Source: Moorena producens 3L (GTDB taxonomy: Bacteria; Cyanobacteriota; Cyanobacteriia; Cyanobacteriales; Coleofasciculaceae). From it: 64,000 nt of DNA. The translations under genes and the position numbers were made by a program. Below the pieces are notes generated by a model. That model saw only the letters and a list, made by a program, of their open reading frames with translations. It was not told the DNA's origin and made no database searches. How positions within the stretch are numbered: the first letter of the stretch is position 1; every line of letters begins with the position of its first letter. This document shows, piece by piece, positions 26,359 through 34,638 of this stretch. The stretch is from positions 120,251-184,250 of the forward strand of contig NZ_GL890973.1 in the NCBI RefSeq assembly GCF_000211815.1, given 5' to 3'.

Positions 26359-27939
26359 GTGGTGACCCTTCCTGTTCAACAAGAGCATCTCTTTAACCGC
26401 AGCCTCAACACCATCAAAGGTGTAAAACTACTCTTTGTGGAAGCAGAGCTGCTTTTCAATGTCTCTTGCCCTGATCTTGATGCCCTCAAACAGCAACTGG
26501 AAAATCCCTTCTCGATCTTTGTCTGTGGAGAATTTAATGCCGGAAAATCCAGTGTGCTGAATCGGTTGAGTAATGACGAGCTAGCTGCTGTGGGCATACT
26601 TCCGACCACAAACTCGATTCAACCCTATTACCCAGAGGGGTTTGATGGCATTGTCTTTATTGATAGCCCAGGCACAAACTCTATCATTGAACGTCACCAA
26701 GAACTTACAGAGAATTATCTACAGCATGCTGATATCATCCTGTTTGTCACCTCAGTGGAACGACCTCTGACTAAATCAGAGCTGGACTTTCTCTCGTTAG
26801 TCAGTAAGATCTGGGTACGTAAAGTAATCGTTATTATTAATAAAGTGGATCTGGTCACCCCACAAGAGAGTGAACAGATTATCTCACACGTCAAAGATGG
26901 ACTTCATGATGTCTTTACAGAAGTACCACCTTTATTTACAGTATCAACACGCACTGGCAACGACATCGACACCCTACGAGACTTCCTACTAGAGTTTCTG
27001 GCAGAAACCGAAAAAATACGGCTAAAACTTCAGGGTCCTCAGAACTCTTTGTTAGTTTACCTAGAGCAGTTAGAGAAAAAGAACCATGAGGCACGGCAGA
27101 AAGTCATTGCCGAAAAGACGATATTTGACCGATCTCTGTTGCGAATCGATGAGCGAATTGAGCAATATGACCTGATTTTTGGTGTCTTTAGAGAAAAAAT
27201 TCGTGACCTGTTTACCAATCTAATTCAACAATTACATAAAGTAATCCAGGATAATTTCGCCTTCATTAGCCTATTGAAAAAGCGTATTATTAGGGAAGAC
27301 GACCTACTGGAAGAAAAAGTAGCTAGGGCGATTAAGGAGGTAAAACTTGAGCAGCAGATGGAGGAAATTGTTAAGGAAGCAGCATCAACTCTTGTGAAAT
27401 ATCGAGAACAAATTATTCGGGAAGCTAGGGAAGATTTACAAGTAGCAGCAAGCCTCTCAGAAGACTCGTTTCAGGTTCCCGAACTTAATAGTGGTAAAAT
27501 TGATACCACTTCTATCTCTGAAAATCTTAAGGTAGCCTCAGAAAAGGGACTCAACAATTTTTTGACCTTGGGAACTGCCGCCGCAGCAACAGGAATTGGC
27601 GGACATGTGGTAGCCACTGCTGCACTATTTGATCTGTCAGCTTTTGTACTAGCTCTGATGTTGACCATGTTTAGCTTCAATGCGGTTCCTAAGCAGCGTG
27701 ATAAGGCAACCCAACAGCTTGATGAAACCTTGCGTGAGTTGCAGAATAACTATACCGATAAGCTAAAACAAGGTTTGCAGCAAGAATTGGTAAACAGCCT
27801 CAAGCAGTTCACTGACTCTCTGAAGCCGAGACTGGGGGAAATTGAGCATAAACTCGCTGCCAGTCAATCATTGGAGGATAATTTACAAAGTCTCCGGCAG
27901 GAGATTAACGATATTTTAAAGGAGGTAGAGCAGCTATAG
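26359..27939 (+). CDS. Bacterial dynamin-like GTPase (526 aa)
   Basis: Walker A GEFNAGKSS at residues 57-65, switch II DSPGTNSI near 101, and specificity motif NKVD near 158 define a dynamin-type G domain. Long helical stalk regions follow, with a hydrophobic paddle of about 45 residues (FLTLGTAAAATGIGG to LALMLTMFSF) for membrane insertion. The GTG at 26359 is followed by a second GTG codon. The family remodels or bridges membranes; cyanobacterial members have been linked to membrane architecture. A second, divergent member is at 42207-43919. Confidence 0.9.
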   Translation: MVTLPVQQEHLFNRSLNTIKGVKLLFVEAELLFNVSCPDLDALKQQLENPFSIFVCGEFNAGKSSVLNRLSNDELAAVGILPTTNSIQPYYPEGFDGIVFIDSPGTNSIIERHQELTENYLQHADIILFVTSVERPLTKSELDFLSLVSKIWVRKVIVIINKVDLVTPQESEQIISHVKDGLHDVFTEVPPLFTVSTRTGNDIDTLRDFLLEFLAETEKIRLKLQGPQNSLLVYLEQLEKKNHEARQKVIAEKTIFDRSLLRIDERIEQYDLIFGVFREKIRDLFTNLIQQLHKVIQDNFAFISLLKKRIIREDDLLEEKVARAIKEVKLEQQMEEIVKEAASTLVKYREQIIREAREDLQVAASLSEDSFQVPELNSGKIDTTSISENLKVASEKGLNNFLTLGTAAAATGIGGHVVATAALFDLSAFVLALMLTMFSFNAVPKQRDKATQQLDETLRELQNNYTDKLKQGLQQELVNSLKQFTDSLKPRLGEIEHKLAASQSLEDNLQSLRQEINDILKEVEQL

Positions 27940-27949
27940 CTGTCACAGC

Positions 27950-28280
27950 GTAAGCATTCAGCTATCAGCTATCAGCTATTAGCTATCAGCTATCAGTTAT
28001 CAGCTTATGCGCTACAGATGGTGCTACTTGAGGTGCTATCAGCTATCAGTTATTGGCCAGGTTACTGTTCGCGCAGCGTGCGCGTAGCGCAATCCGTGCT
28101 TTTGAATAAAATAAGCTGACCACTGACCGCTGACCACTGACTGCTGAACGCGCACGCGTGCGCGTAGCGCATATGCTTAGATGGGCTTTTGCCCACACTT
28201 TCAATTCTGTAAAATCTCGAACTATTAAATTCTCCCTGTCGATGTTTATTTTAAGCATGATAGCTGACGGCTGAATGCTT
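27950..28280. repeat. Composite of dispersed repeats upstream of pabB
   Basis: Tandem CTATCAG units (27958-28010), two CGCAGCGTGCGCGTAGCGC-type palindromes (28068-28092 and 28148-28172), and a block from 28173 (CTTAGATGGGC ... GTTTATTTTAAGC) that recurs in diverged form at 61889-61966. No gene is seen here. Confidence 0.75.
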
Positions 28281-28301
28281 AAGTCACGGCTGTTTCATCA
28301 A

Positions 28302-29798
28302 ATGATTTTTAATATTCATAGTCGCAAGCTCACGGTCTACCCTGATTCGGAACGAGTGTTTGTTCATCTATTTGGCTCACAACCGACAGCATTCTGGCTA
28401 GACAGCTCTCGCGTAGAACCTGGTCTATCTCGTTTTTCTTTTATGGGAGATGGTACAGGACCAAACAGCCTGGTAGTGCAATACTCGATTACTGACCAAA
28501 AACTTACCATTAACTGCTCAGGCCAAACAACACATCGTAGAGAAAGTATCTTCTCCTATCTACACAGAGAACTTGAGCGTCGATACAACTGTTTAGAAGG
28601 GCTTCCGTTTGACTTTAACTGTGGTTTTGTTGGCTACTTTGGTTACGAACTAAAAGCAGAATGTGGAGGAAATATAGTCCATCAATCGCAATTTCCAGAT
28701 GCGATGTTTCTCTTAGCAGACCGAATTATTGCTTTTGACCATCAAGAGCAAGTAACCTATCTGTTGTGTCTGACTAAAAAAGGGGAAACTGAGCAAACAA
28801 ATGCTTGGTTTGAAGGTATCGAAAAACAGCTTTGTACTCTACCTCCTTTGCCTCCCATTGAGTTAGACTATACTCATCGAAAAGTTAGCTTTCGATTGAG
28901 TCGTTCCTACCAGAGATATCTGGAAGATATTCAAGAAAGTCTCGATCAAATTAAAGCTGGAGAAAGCTACGAAATTTGCTTGACTAACAAAATTTATGCC
29001 AATATCGAACTTGACCCCTTGGCATTTTACCGAAGGTTGCGCCAACTCAATCCTGCACCCTACTCTGCCTTCCTAAAATTTGGCGAGCTAGCTGTGGCTT
29101 GTTCATCCCCAGAACGATTCCTGAAAATTGACCCCTCAGGTTGGGTGGAATCTAAACCCATCAAAGGAACTGCCGCACGAGGCCAAACAGAAGAAGAAGA
29201 TCGACTGTTGTGCGAAGCGTTACGCACTCAGGAAAAAAACCGTTGTGAAAACATAATGATTGTAGACTTACTTCGGAACGATTTGGGCAGGGTTTGCGAA
29301 ATTGGCAGTGTCCATGTCCCTAAGTTAATGGATGTGGAAACCTATGCCACAGTTCATCAACTGGTGAGTACAATTCGGGGTCGTTTGCGTCCAGATGTAA
29401 GGGTGGGAGACTGTATCCGTGCCACATTTCCTGGAGGATCCATGACTGGTGCTCCTAAGATCTCAACCATGGAGATTATTGATCGATTGGAACTTCAGGC
29501 CAGGGGAATCTATTCCGGAGCGATCGGGTTTCTCGCACTCAACGGTGCTGCAGACCTTAACATTGTGATCCGAACTGCTGAGATTACTCCCAATCAAGTA
29601 TCGATTGGTATCGGTGGTGCTCTGATTGCGTTATCAAATCCCCAGCTGGAATTTGAAGAAACCCTACTCAAGGCTGAAGCCCTAGTGCGTGGGATTGTCT
29701 ACACGGTTTGTGGAGAGTTTTCTCCAGAGTTGTTTGAGATTGTTGATACTCCCGTCGCTAAATCACGAGATTATAGCGAGGGATTCTTAAGAGTATAA
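28302..29798 (+). CDS. pabB: Aminodeoxychorismate synthase component I (chorismate-binding enzyme)
   Basis: Chorismate-binding domain with the PabB-type lysine motif KPIKGTAARG (anthranilate synthases have PIAGT), ENIMIVDLLRNDLGRV, TYATVHQLVSTI, and FPGGSMTGAPKISTMEIID with Mg/chorismate residues. It makes 4-amino-4-deoxychorismate with a glutaminase partner, towards p-aminobenzoate and folate; no fused or adjacent PabA is present. ATG 28302 is preferred. An in-frame ATG at 28275 lies inside a dispersed repeat (GCTGAATGCTTA) and would add nine residues. About 499 residues, normal for the family. Confidence 0.9.
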   Translation: MIFNIHSRKLTVYPDSERVFVHLFGSQPTAFWLDSSRVEPGLSRFSFMGDGTGPNSLVVQYSITDQKLTINCSGQTTHRRESIFSYLHRELERRYNCLEGLPFDFNCGFVGYFGYELKAECGGNIVHQSQFPDAMFLLADRIIAFDHQEQVTYLLCLTKKGETEQTNAWFEGIEKQLCTLPPLPPIELDYTHRKVSFRLSRSYQRYLEDIQESLDQIKAGESYEICLTNKIYANIELDPLAFYRRLRQLNPAPYSAFLKFGELAVACSSPERFLKIDPSGWVESKPIKGTAARGQTEEEDRLLCEALRTQEKNRCENIMIVDLLRNDLGRVCEIGSVHVPKLMDVETYATVHQLVSTIRGRLRPDVRVGDCIRATFPGGSMTGAPKISTMEIIDRLELQARGIYSGAIGFLALNGAADLNIVIRTAEITPNQVSIGIGGALIALSNPQLEFEETLLKAEALVRGIVYTVCGEFSPELFEIVDTPVAKSRDYSEGFLRV

Positions 29799-30241
29799 AA
29801 CCCTTAACGGCTGAACCAAACAGCCTCTACACCCTCAGATCAAATCCTTGGGCTTACTTTTTCAAGGTTTTTGTTGATTTAAGTTTCCAGCAGAGGCTTT
29901 TCAGCTTGCACTTAAACCGACACTCTTCTCTCCCTAGGAGACGCTAAGCGAACGAGTGTAATAATATATCTATTATAGCAGAAATATTTAGGATACGCAA
30001 CAAATTCGGTATCCAATTTCCAAGGGGCTGTGTGGGTCACCTGCAGGAGCACTTTATACGCCCCGTCTCCCGCGCTTGTCTAAGGGCTATAACGGGAGGG
30101 GAATTGGAGTTTAGATGGTTTACAAACCGAGATGGTTAATTGTTAATTGTTTGTTAATTGACCATATCTGTTAGTTAACCCTTTTGTCCACTGCTGTAGT
30201 GAAAGTCAACAACTACCAGACAATAACCTATCGGTAGACCC
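29799..30241. other. Intergenic region between convergent genes
   Basis: No gene is visible. It contains a TAGGAGACGCTAAGCGAACG palindrome-like unit near 29935, the hairpin at 30067-30098, and AT-rich filler with TTAATTGT repeats. Confidence 0.6.
30067..30098. repeat. Solo hairpin resembling the left end of the tnpB element at 20936
   Basis: The CTCCCG...CGGGAG stem with GCGCTTGT and GCTATAAC in the loop, followed by AGGGGAATTG, mirrors the left-end hairpin of the IS605-type element, where the same parts occur with the loop reversed. Probably a footprint of a lost element or a non-autonomous hairpin. Confidence 0.55.
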
Positions 30242-30568
30242 TCACTTGGGCGGTAGAGTGCCGAACTTCGTTCGGTAGAGTTGTTGAATTGCCAAAGCTA
30301 CCAAACCAATGGTAGTAATACCAAAGATAAACGTGGCTAGGGTACTGACTCCCACTACCAGCGTCCGAACTGCGATCGCAATTTTGAGGGCTGTCTGAGA
30401 GTTAGAGGTGAGGGGTTTATTAGCAAAGGTTGTAGCAATCGAGGCAGTTATAAAATAAATAGCGCTCGTCAATCCTCCAGAAATCAATGCTCCCGTAAGG
30501 CAGCGCCAGGGGGAAGGTAGCGCTTGAGTACTGTTAGGGGTTTCCGTGTCTTGGTTAGATGTTGTCAT
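30242..30568 (-). CDS. DUF3082-family membrane protein (108 aa)
   Basis: Two transmembrane segments (CLTGALISGGLTSAIYFI and VVGVSTLATFIFGITTIGLV) separated by a short polar stretch match the small cyanobacterial DUF3082 family of unknown function, at normal length. It lies upstream of gmk on the same strand, with a 236-bp gap containing a short GTGTGTGTAATTACC duplication. Confidence 0.8.
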   Translation of the reverse strand: MTTSNQDTETPNSTQALPSPWRCLTGALISGGLTSAIYFITASIATTFANKPLTSNSQTALKIAIAVRTLVVGVSTLATFIFGITTIGLVALAIQQLYRTKFGTLPPK

Positions 30569-30804
30569 TAGTCATTAGTGACCAGTATTCAGCAAGTATT
30601 AAGCAGGGTTTAAACTATTATCCAGTAGCTTGTTATCTGTACTAGGTGTTATCTCTACTCGTTGAACTCTCCGGAGGCTCACCCACAGGGGATTCTAACC
30701 TGACAGATCTCAACCAGTTATCGATACCAGGATCAATAACGAAGCTACCAGATATAATATTACCTTTGTGTGTGTGTAATTACCTTTGTGTGTAATACTT
30801 AGTT

Positions 30805-31359
30805 TTAAGATGGTTTGATAGCTGCTTCCAACCTTTGTAGGGCTTCTTTGAAGTCTTGATTAACAATAGTCACATCAAATTCATCAGCAGCTTCAATTTC
30901 GGCTTTGGCAATAGAAAGGCGTTGGGCGATTACTTCTTCACTATCCTTACCCCTCAAGCGAATCCGCTGCTCTAATTCATCTAGACTTGGGGGTAGTACA
31001 AAAATACGCAGGGCAGAGGGAAAGGTTTTGTTGATTTTCCTTGCCCCAACCAATTCTATTTCTAAAATAACTGACCTACCCTTCTCAAGAAGCTGCTTGA
31101 CTGGCAAACTAGGTGTACCGTAGTAATTACCAGCGTACTCAGCCCACTCTAAAAGCTCATCCCCTATGATCATTTCTTCAAACTGGTCACGAGTGACAAA
31201 GTAATAGTGTTTCCCATGCACCTCCCCAGGACGTGGTTGCCTGGTGGTTGCTGAAACCAAAAGCTCAAGTTCCGGGTGTCGCTTCAGGAGCTGGCGCAGC
31301 AAGGTTCCTTTACCAACACCAGAAGGACCAGTCAATACAATGAGTCTCCCTGCTTCCAT
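30805..31359 (-). CDS. gmk: Guanylate kinase
   Basis: 184 residues, standard length. P-loop GPSGVGKG (11-18), the GMP-binding ATTRQPRPGE and YYFVT blocks, EWAEYAGNYYGT, and a lid with RLRGKDSEE are all present. It converts GMP to GDP with ATP. It follows the RemA-like gene by 24 nt on the same strand, a pairing conserved in many bacteria, so both are likely co-transcribed. Confidence 0.97.
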   Translation of the reverse strand: MEAGRLIVLTGPSGVGKGTLLRQLLKRHPELELLVSATTRQPRPGEVHGKHYYFVTRDQFEEMIIGDELLEWAEYAGNYYGTPSLPVKQLLEKGRSVILEIELVGARKINKTFPSALRIFVLPPSLDELEQRIRLRGKDSEEVIAQRLSIAKAEIEAADEFDVTIVNQDFKEALQRLEAAIKPS

Positions 31360-31383
31360 GTTGAGTCTAGTTAAGCTTCAAGC

Positions 31384-31650
31384 TTAATGGTTACCATTGT
31401 GACTATCTTTATTGATAACGAAGCGATGGGCAACAGTTTCTGGCTGAATTGCCGAGAGGATGACATGGCTGGAATCGGTCACAATTACCGCTCTGGTGCG
31501 ACGCCCGTAGGTTGCATCAATGAGATATCCACGCTCTTTTGCCTCAGTAATGATCCGCTTGATAGGAGCAGACTCTGGAGAAACAATTGCTACAACTCGG
31601 TTTGCTGAAACAATGTTACCAAAACCAATATTAATCAGCTGAATGTCCAT
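31384..31650 (-). CDS. RemA/DUF370-like regulatory protein (88 aa)
   Basis: Compact protein with the family hallmarks INIGFGNIVSANRVVAIVSP and GRRTRAVIVTDSSHVILSA. In Bacillus, RemA is a DNA-binding regulator of matrix genes; the cyanobacterial role is not established. ATG 31650 is preferred over the TTG at 31656 because family members start at this Met. Adjacent to gmk, as in many genomes. Confidence 0.93.
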   Translation of the reverse strand: MDIQLINIGFGNIVSANRVVAIVSPESAPIKRIITEAKERGYLIDATYGRRTRAVIVTDSSHVILSAIQPETVAHRFVINKDSHNGNH

Positions 31651-31732
31651 GAGCAACTAACGGCAAAAGCCGGATGAGAAGCTAGTATAAGTATTCAAGT
31701 ACAATAGTAGCGACATTAATTTAGCCTTACAA

Positions 31733-31763
31733 GCCTAAAATCCGGTTTTTTACCAGATTTTAG
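31733..31763. terminator. Hairpin downstream of the RDD gene
   Basis: Perfect stem CTAAAATC / GATTTTAG around a loop with T- and A-rich tracts, about 95 bp beyond the RDD stop on the minus strand. A plausible end of the RDD operon, or a site in the promoter of the RemA-like gene. Confidence 0.45.
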
Positions 31764-31855
31764 GGAATCATCCGTCTTAACTCTTGAGTGCATAGGGTAT
31801 TTTGTTCCCAGATAACCAACCCATGGCTCAAGCTGGAGCAAGGGTGCGTGGGTCA

Positions 31856-32668
31856 CTAATCCTGGGATGATAACTGCTGATAGGCAAGGTACACAGCCTC
31901 CAGAAACAAGTTAGCCGTGACAACTGACGGTACCTTTTCCAAGGCAATCATGTCTTTGACCTGATCAGCCAGTTGTCGGCTTAACTTCGCTTTTGCCTGA
32001 AATGTCATTGCCTCCCGCCGCTGCAAATACTCTCGAATCATAGCAAAGTCTTCTGGCTGCAAGGGGGAGAAATCTGCCTGGGTTTGGAGCTGATTGGCTA
32101 AGGCTTGAGCCTGATCGGAGATCTCGAAGCTAGCAGAAGCCATAGGCTGCTCTTCTTGGACTACCAGGGTTCCTGCTAACCAATCTCCCAAGCGTTTCTC
32201 TCCCTTGCTAAAGATAATTAAAAATACTCCCAGGAACCATAAATCATCAACAGGTCTCAGCAAAGCACGTAGGGTAGCTTGCTGTAGTCTCACTGGTCTA
32301 GCATCATCACGAATGACACGAATTTTACCATAGCGCTTACCTGGTGTTTGTCCCTGCCATAGGGTTTCAAACAAAACGAAATAACCCACGTAAATCGAGA
32401 AAGTAATAAATAGATAAATGGCTAATAGCCACAACCCTAAATCATTAATACCAAAAAAATAGTCTAATAAGTCCAGCAGTTGGGAAGATAAAAAGCCCCA
32501 AGCAATTAGAAATACTAATAAAATTAATCCTAAGACAATATAATCAATTAGCAAGGCATAAGCTCGACTGCCAATCCCTGCTAAGGTTAATTCTAATTCA
32601 ACACTTTCTGGGGTTTGTATAGTGACTCGATTAAAAAAATTAATCGGTGTTGAGCTTAGCTTCCCCAT
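31856..32668 (-). CDS. RDD-family membrane protein (270 aa)
   Basis: The N-terminal half contains an RDD domain: three hydrophobic segments, the typical GIGSRAYALLIDYIVLG start, WQGQTPGKRYGKIRVI, and an LRPVDDLWF segment. The cytoplasmic C-terminal 90 residues are helical and charged. RDD proteins commonly accompany MoxR/DUF58/SpoIIM gene sets, as here. The start overlaps the stop of the upstream membrane-protein gene by 13 bp, indicating translational coupling. Confidence 0.88.
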   Translation of the reverse strand: MGKLSSTPINFFNRVTIQTPESVELELTLAGIGSRAYALLIDYIVLGLILLVFLIAWGFLSSQLLDLLDYFFGINDLGLWLLAIYLFITFSIYVGYFVLFETLWQGQTPGKRYGKIRVIRDDARPVRLQQATLRALLRPVDDLWFLGVFLIIFSKGEKRLGDWLAGTLVVQEEQPMASASFEISDQAQALANQLQTQADFSPLQPEDFAMIREYLQRREAMTFQAKAKLSRQLADQVKDMIALEKVPSVVTANLFLEAVYLAYQQLSSQD

Positions 32669-33564
32669 AGCTGTAAATCTATGCCTTCTTTACGACTACA
32701 TAGATCGTAGTATATCACTGATTTAATCGCTTGCCAGAAAGGAACCAACAAGGCACCACTAGCAAAGCTCAACCCAAAAACTAGCACTAAATAAAGCCAG
32801 ATAAAAATTGCTGATTCTTGAGGAAACAAAAGAGATAATAGAGTTTGTATGATGAATGTAGCTATCTGTACAGCAATCGAAATTGGTAGTGATATTAAAA
32901 ATCCAACAACTACTATCCCTTGAATACGTAATATAAATCCCTGAGTTAATTTCCAGCTGCGACCAATGGCTGCCCTGGCACCGATAGAATTTTCTATAGC
33001 CAGGGTTATTTCATAAATCAACAACCGAGATATAAACCAGATAAATCCAAATAAAAAAGCAATCATAAAAATACTCAAAACCAGAAATCCTATGATAAGC
33101 ATAGCAACACTATTCTCAGGGAGAGTATCGAGACTATCTAAAATAGTACTGCTATTCCCAGAAATTGAAGCAAGGACTCCGATCAAGATACTAAGAAGAA
33201 CAATAATTACCATTATTGCCACCCAAGTTATCAAGGATACTAGGATTGCTGCTCCAAACGTTATCAAGGATACTAGGATGCCTGCTCTGAGAAAACTCCA
33301 CATCCGAGCATTGACATGGCGGCGAGCCTCATTCACTGTTTCTGGACGTTCAATGATTTCCCTAAAGGCTAGACGTGAAATTAGCCCAAACATGGCACAA
33401 AACTTAGCCCAGCCATATATGGGAACTAATAGCCATAGATAACCGATAAAAGCTAGACGATAATATAACTTAAAATTGTCGCGGTAGATCCGCAAACCGA
33501 CATTAACGACATTACCAATACTGAGTGGTCCTAAAGATTGGTTGGGACTAGGCTCATAAGACAT
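32656..33564 (-). CDS. Multi-pass membrane protein, DUF975/glycerophosphodiesterase-membrane-domain-like (302 aa)
   Basis: Six or so transmembrane segments with a short N-terminal cytosolic stretch (SIGNVVNVGLRIYRDNFK), typical of membrane proteins next to RDD genes. No catalytic motif is seen. It diverges from spoIIM across 79 bp, so the two may share a bidirectional promoter region. Function unknown. Confidence 0.75.
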   Translation of the reverse strand: MSYEPSPNQSLGPLSIGNVVNVGLRIYRDNFKLYYRLAFIGYLWLLVPIYGWAKFCAMFGLISRLAFREIIERPETVNEARRHVNARMWSFLRAGILVSLITFGAAILVSLITWVAIMVIIVLLSILIGVLASISGNSSTILDSLDTLPENSVAMLIIGFLVLSIFMIAFLFGFIWFISRLLIYEITLAIENSIGARAAIGRSWKLTQGFILRIQGIVVVGFLISLPISIAVQIATFIIQTLLSLLFPQESAIFIWLYLVLVFGLSFASGALLVPFWQAIKSVIYYDLCSRKEGIDLQLWGS

Positions 33565-33643
33565 GGGTCGATGGGGCTATTGATGGCAAGACAAGTTTTA
33601 ACGCTATCTTAAGGGAGGTTTAGGAAAATTACACGGAAACTTT

Positions 33644-34606
33644 ATGAATATTAAACGTTGGATTGGGCGGCGGGAAGCAAATTGGAAACAGTTGGATACT
33701 CTCCTGCAACAAGTGGAGAAACGAGGAATCAAGTCTTTGCCAGCATCCCAAATCAAGGAACTCGCTAGTTTGTATCGCTCCGTCTCAGCGGATTTAGCCC
33801 GTGCTAGAACTAACCAAGTAGGCCATACCCTGGTCAAGGATTTACAACGACTCACCTCTCGGGGCTATAACCAGGTTTATCAAGGTTCTCGCCGTCAAGA
33901 CTGGCAAGGCTTAGGGGAGTTTTGTCGGTGGGGTTTCCCTGCTGTAGTGCAACAGACGTGGAGTTATATTGCGATCGCAACCGCAGTGTTTCTGCTCGGA
34001 GCCTTAATTGCCTGGTGGTTGGCTTGGCAAGATCCAGTGTTTATCTCCCTGGTGGTTCCGGAACAGTTAATTGAACAAGTACGCGATCGCCAGGAATTGT
34101 GGATGGGTTCGATTTTGGGCATGAAACCCTTAGCCTCCAGTGGCATTATGATTAACAATATATCGGTATGCTTTCGGGCAGTGGCTGGTGGGATTACCTG
34201 CGGTGCCTTTACCCTATATATCATGGCATTCAACGGAATACTGATTGGTGCCATTGGAACCTTAGTGGGTCAAAATAACTTAGCTTATCCCTTCTGGGCA
34301 TTTGTGTTTCCCCATGGTTCCCTGGAATTACCCGCTATCTTCTTTGCTGGTGGAGCTGGTTTACTCATCGCTAGAGCAATTCTGTTTCCAGGCCAATATC
34401 GCCGGGTAGATGCATTGAAATTTTATGGCTCCCAAGCGGCTCAGTTGATGTTTGGGATTGTGCCGATGTTGATTATTGCTGGTATTATTGAAGGGTTTTT
34501 ATCTCCCAGTCCCTTAGTGCCATCATTCCTCAAGTATTTGGTTGGAATCGGACTGTTTACCCTTTTGGTTATATATTGTAGTAGTCAGAAACTTGAGGAT
34601 ACATGA
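33644..34606 (+). CDS. Stage II sporulation protein M-like (SpoIIM/DUF95) membrane protein (320 aa)
   Basis: Residues 1-100 are a soluble helical region beginning MNIKRWIGRREANWKQLDTL, then five or more transmembrane segments with the ISVCFRAVAGGITCG / FPHGSLELPAIFFAGGAGL blocks diagnostic of DUF95. In non-sporulating bacteria this family accompanies RDD, MoxR and DUF58 genes. The conserved HGxxE-type HGSLELPA site suggests an unknown metal or catalytic role. Confidence 0.9.
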   Translation: MNIKRWIGRREANWKQLDTLLQQVEKRGIKSLPASQIKELASLYRSVSADLARARTNQVGHTLVKDLQRLTSRGYNQVYQGSRRQDWQGLGEFCRWGFPAVVQQTWSYIAIATAVFLLGALIAWWLAWQDPVFISLVVPEQLIEQVRDRQELWMGSILGMKPLASSGIMINNISVCFRAVAGGITCGAFTLYIMAFNGILIGAIGTLVGQNNLAYPFWAFVFPHGSLELPAIFFAGGAGLLIARAILFPGQYRRVDALKFYGSQAAQLMFGIVPMLIIAGIIEGFLSPSPLVPSFLKYLVGIGLFTLLVIYCSSQKLEDT

Positions 34607-34611
34607 AGCTT

Positions 34612-34634
34612 CCACCACCTGAACGAGGTGGTGG
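34612..34634. repeat. Right-end hairpin of the tnpB element
   Basis: Perfect 9-bp stem CCACCACCT / AGGTGGTGG with a GAACG loop, 5 bp beyond the tnpB stop on the minus strand and 6 bp beyond the spoIIM stop on the plus strand. Its place fits an IS605-type right end/omega-RNA terminal hairpin; it may also terminate spoIIM transcription. Confidence 0.6.
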
Positions 34635-34638
34635 TGTC

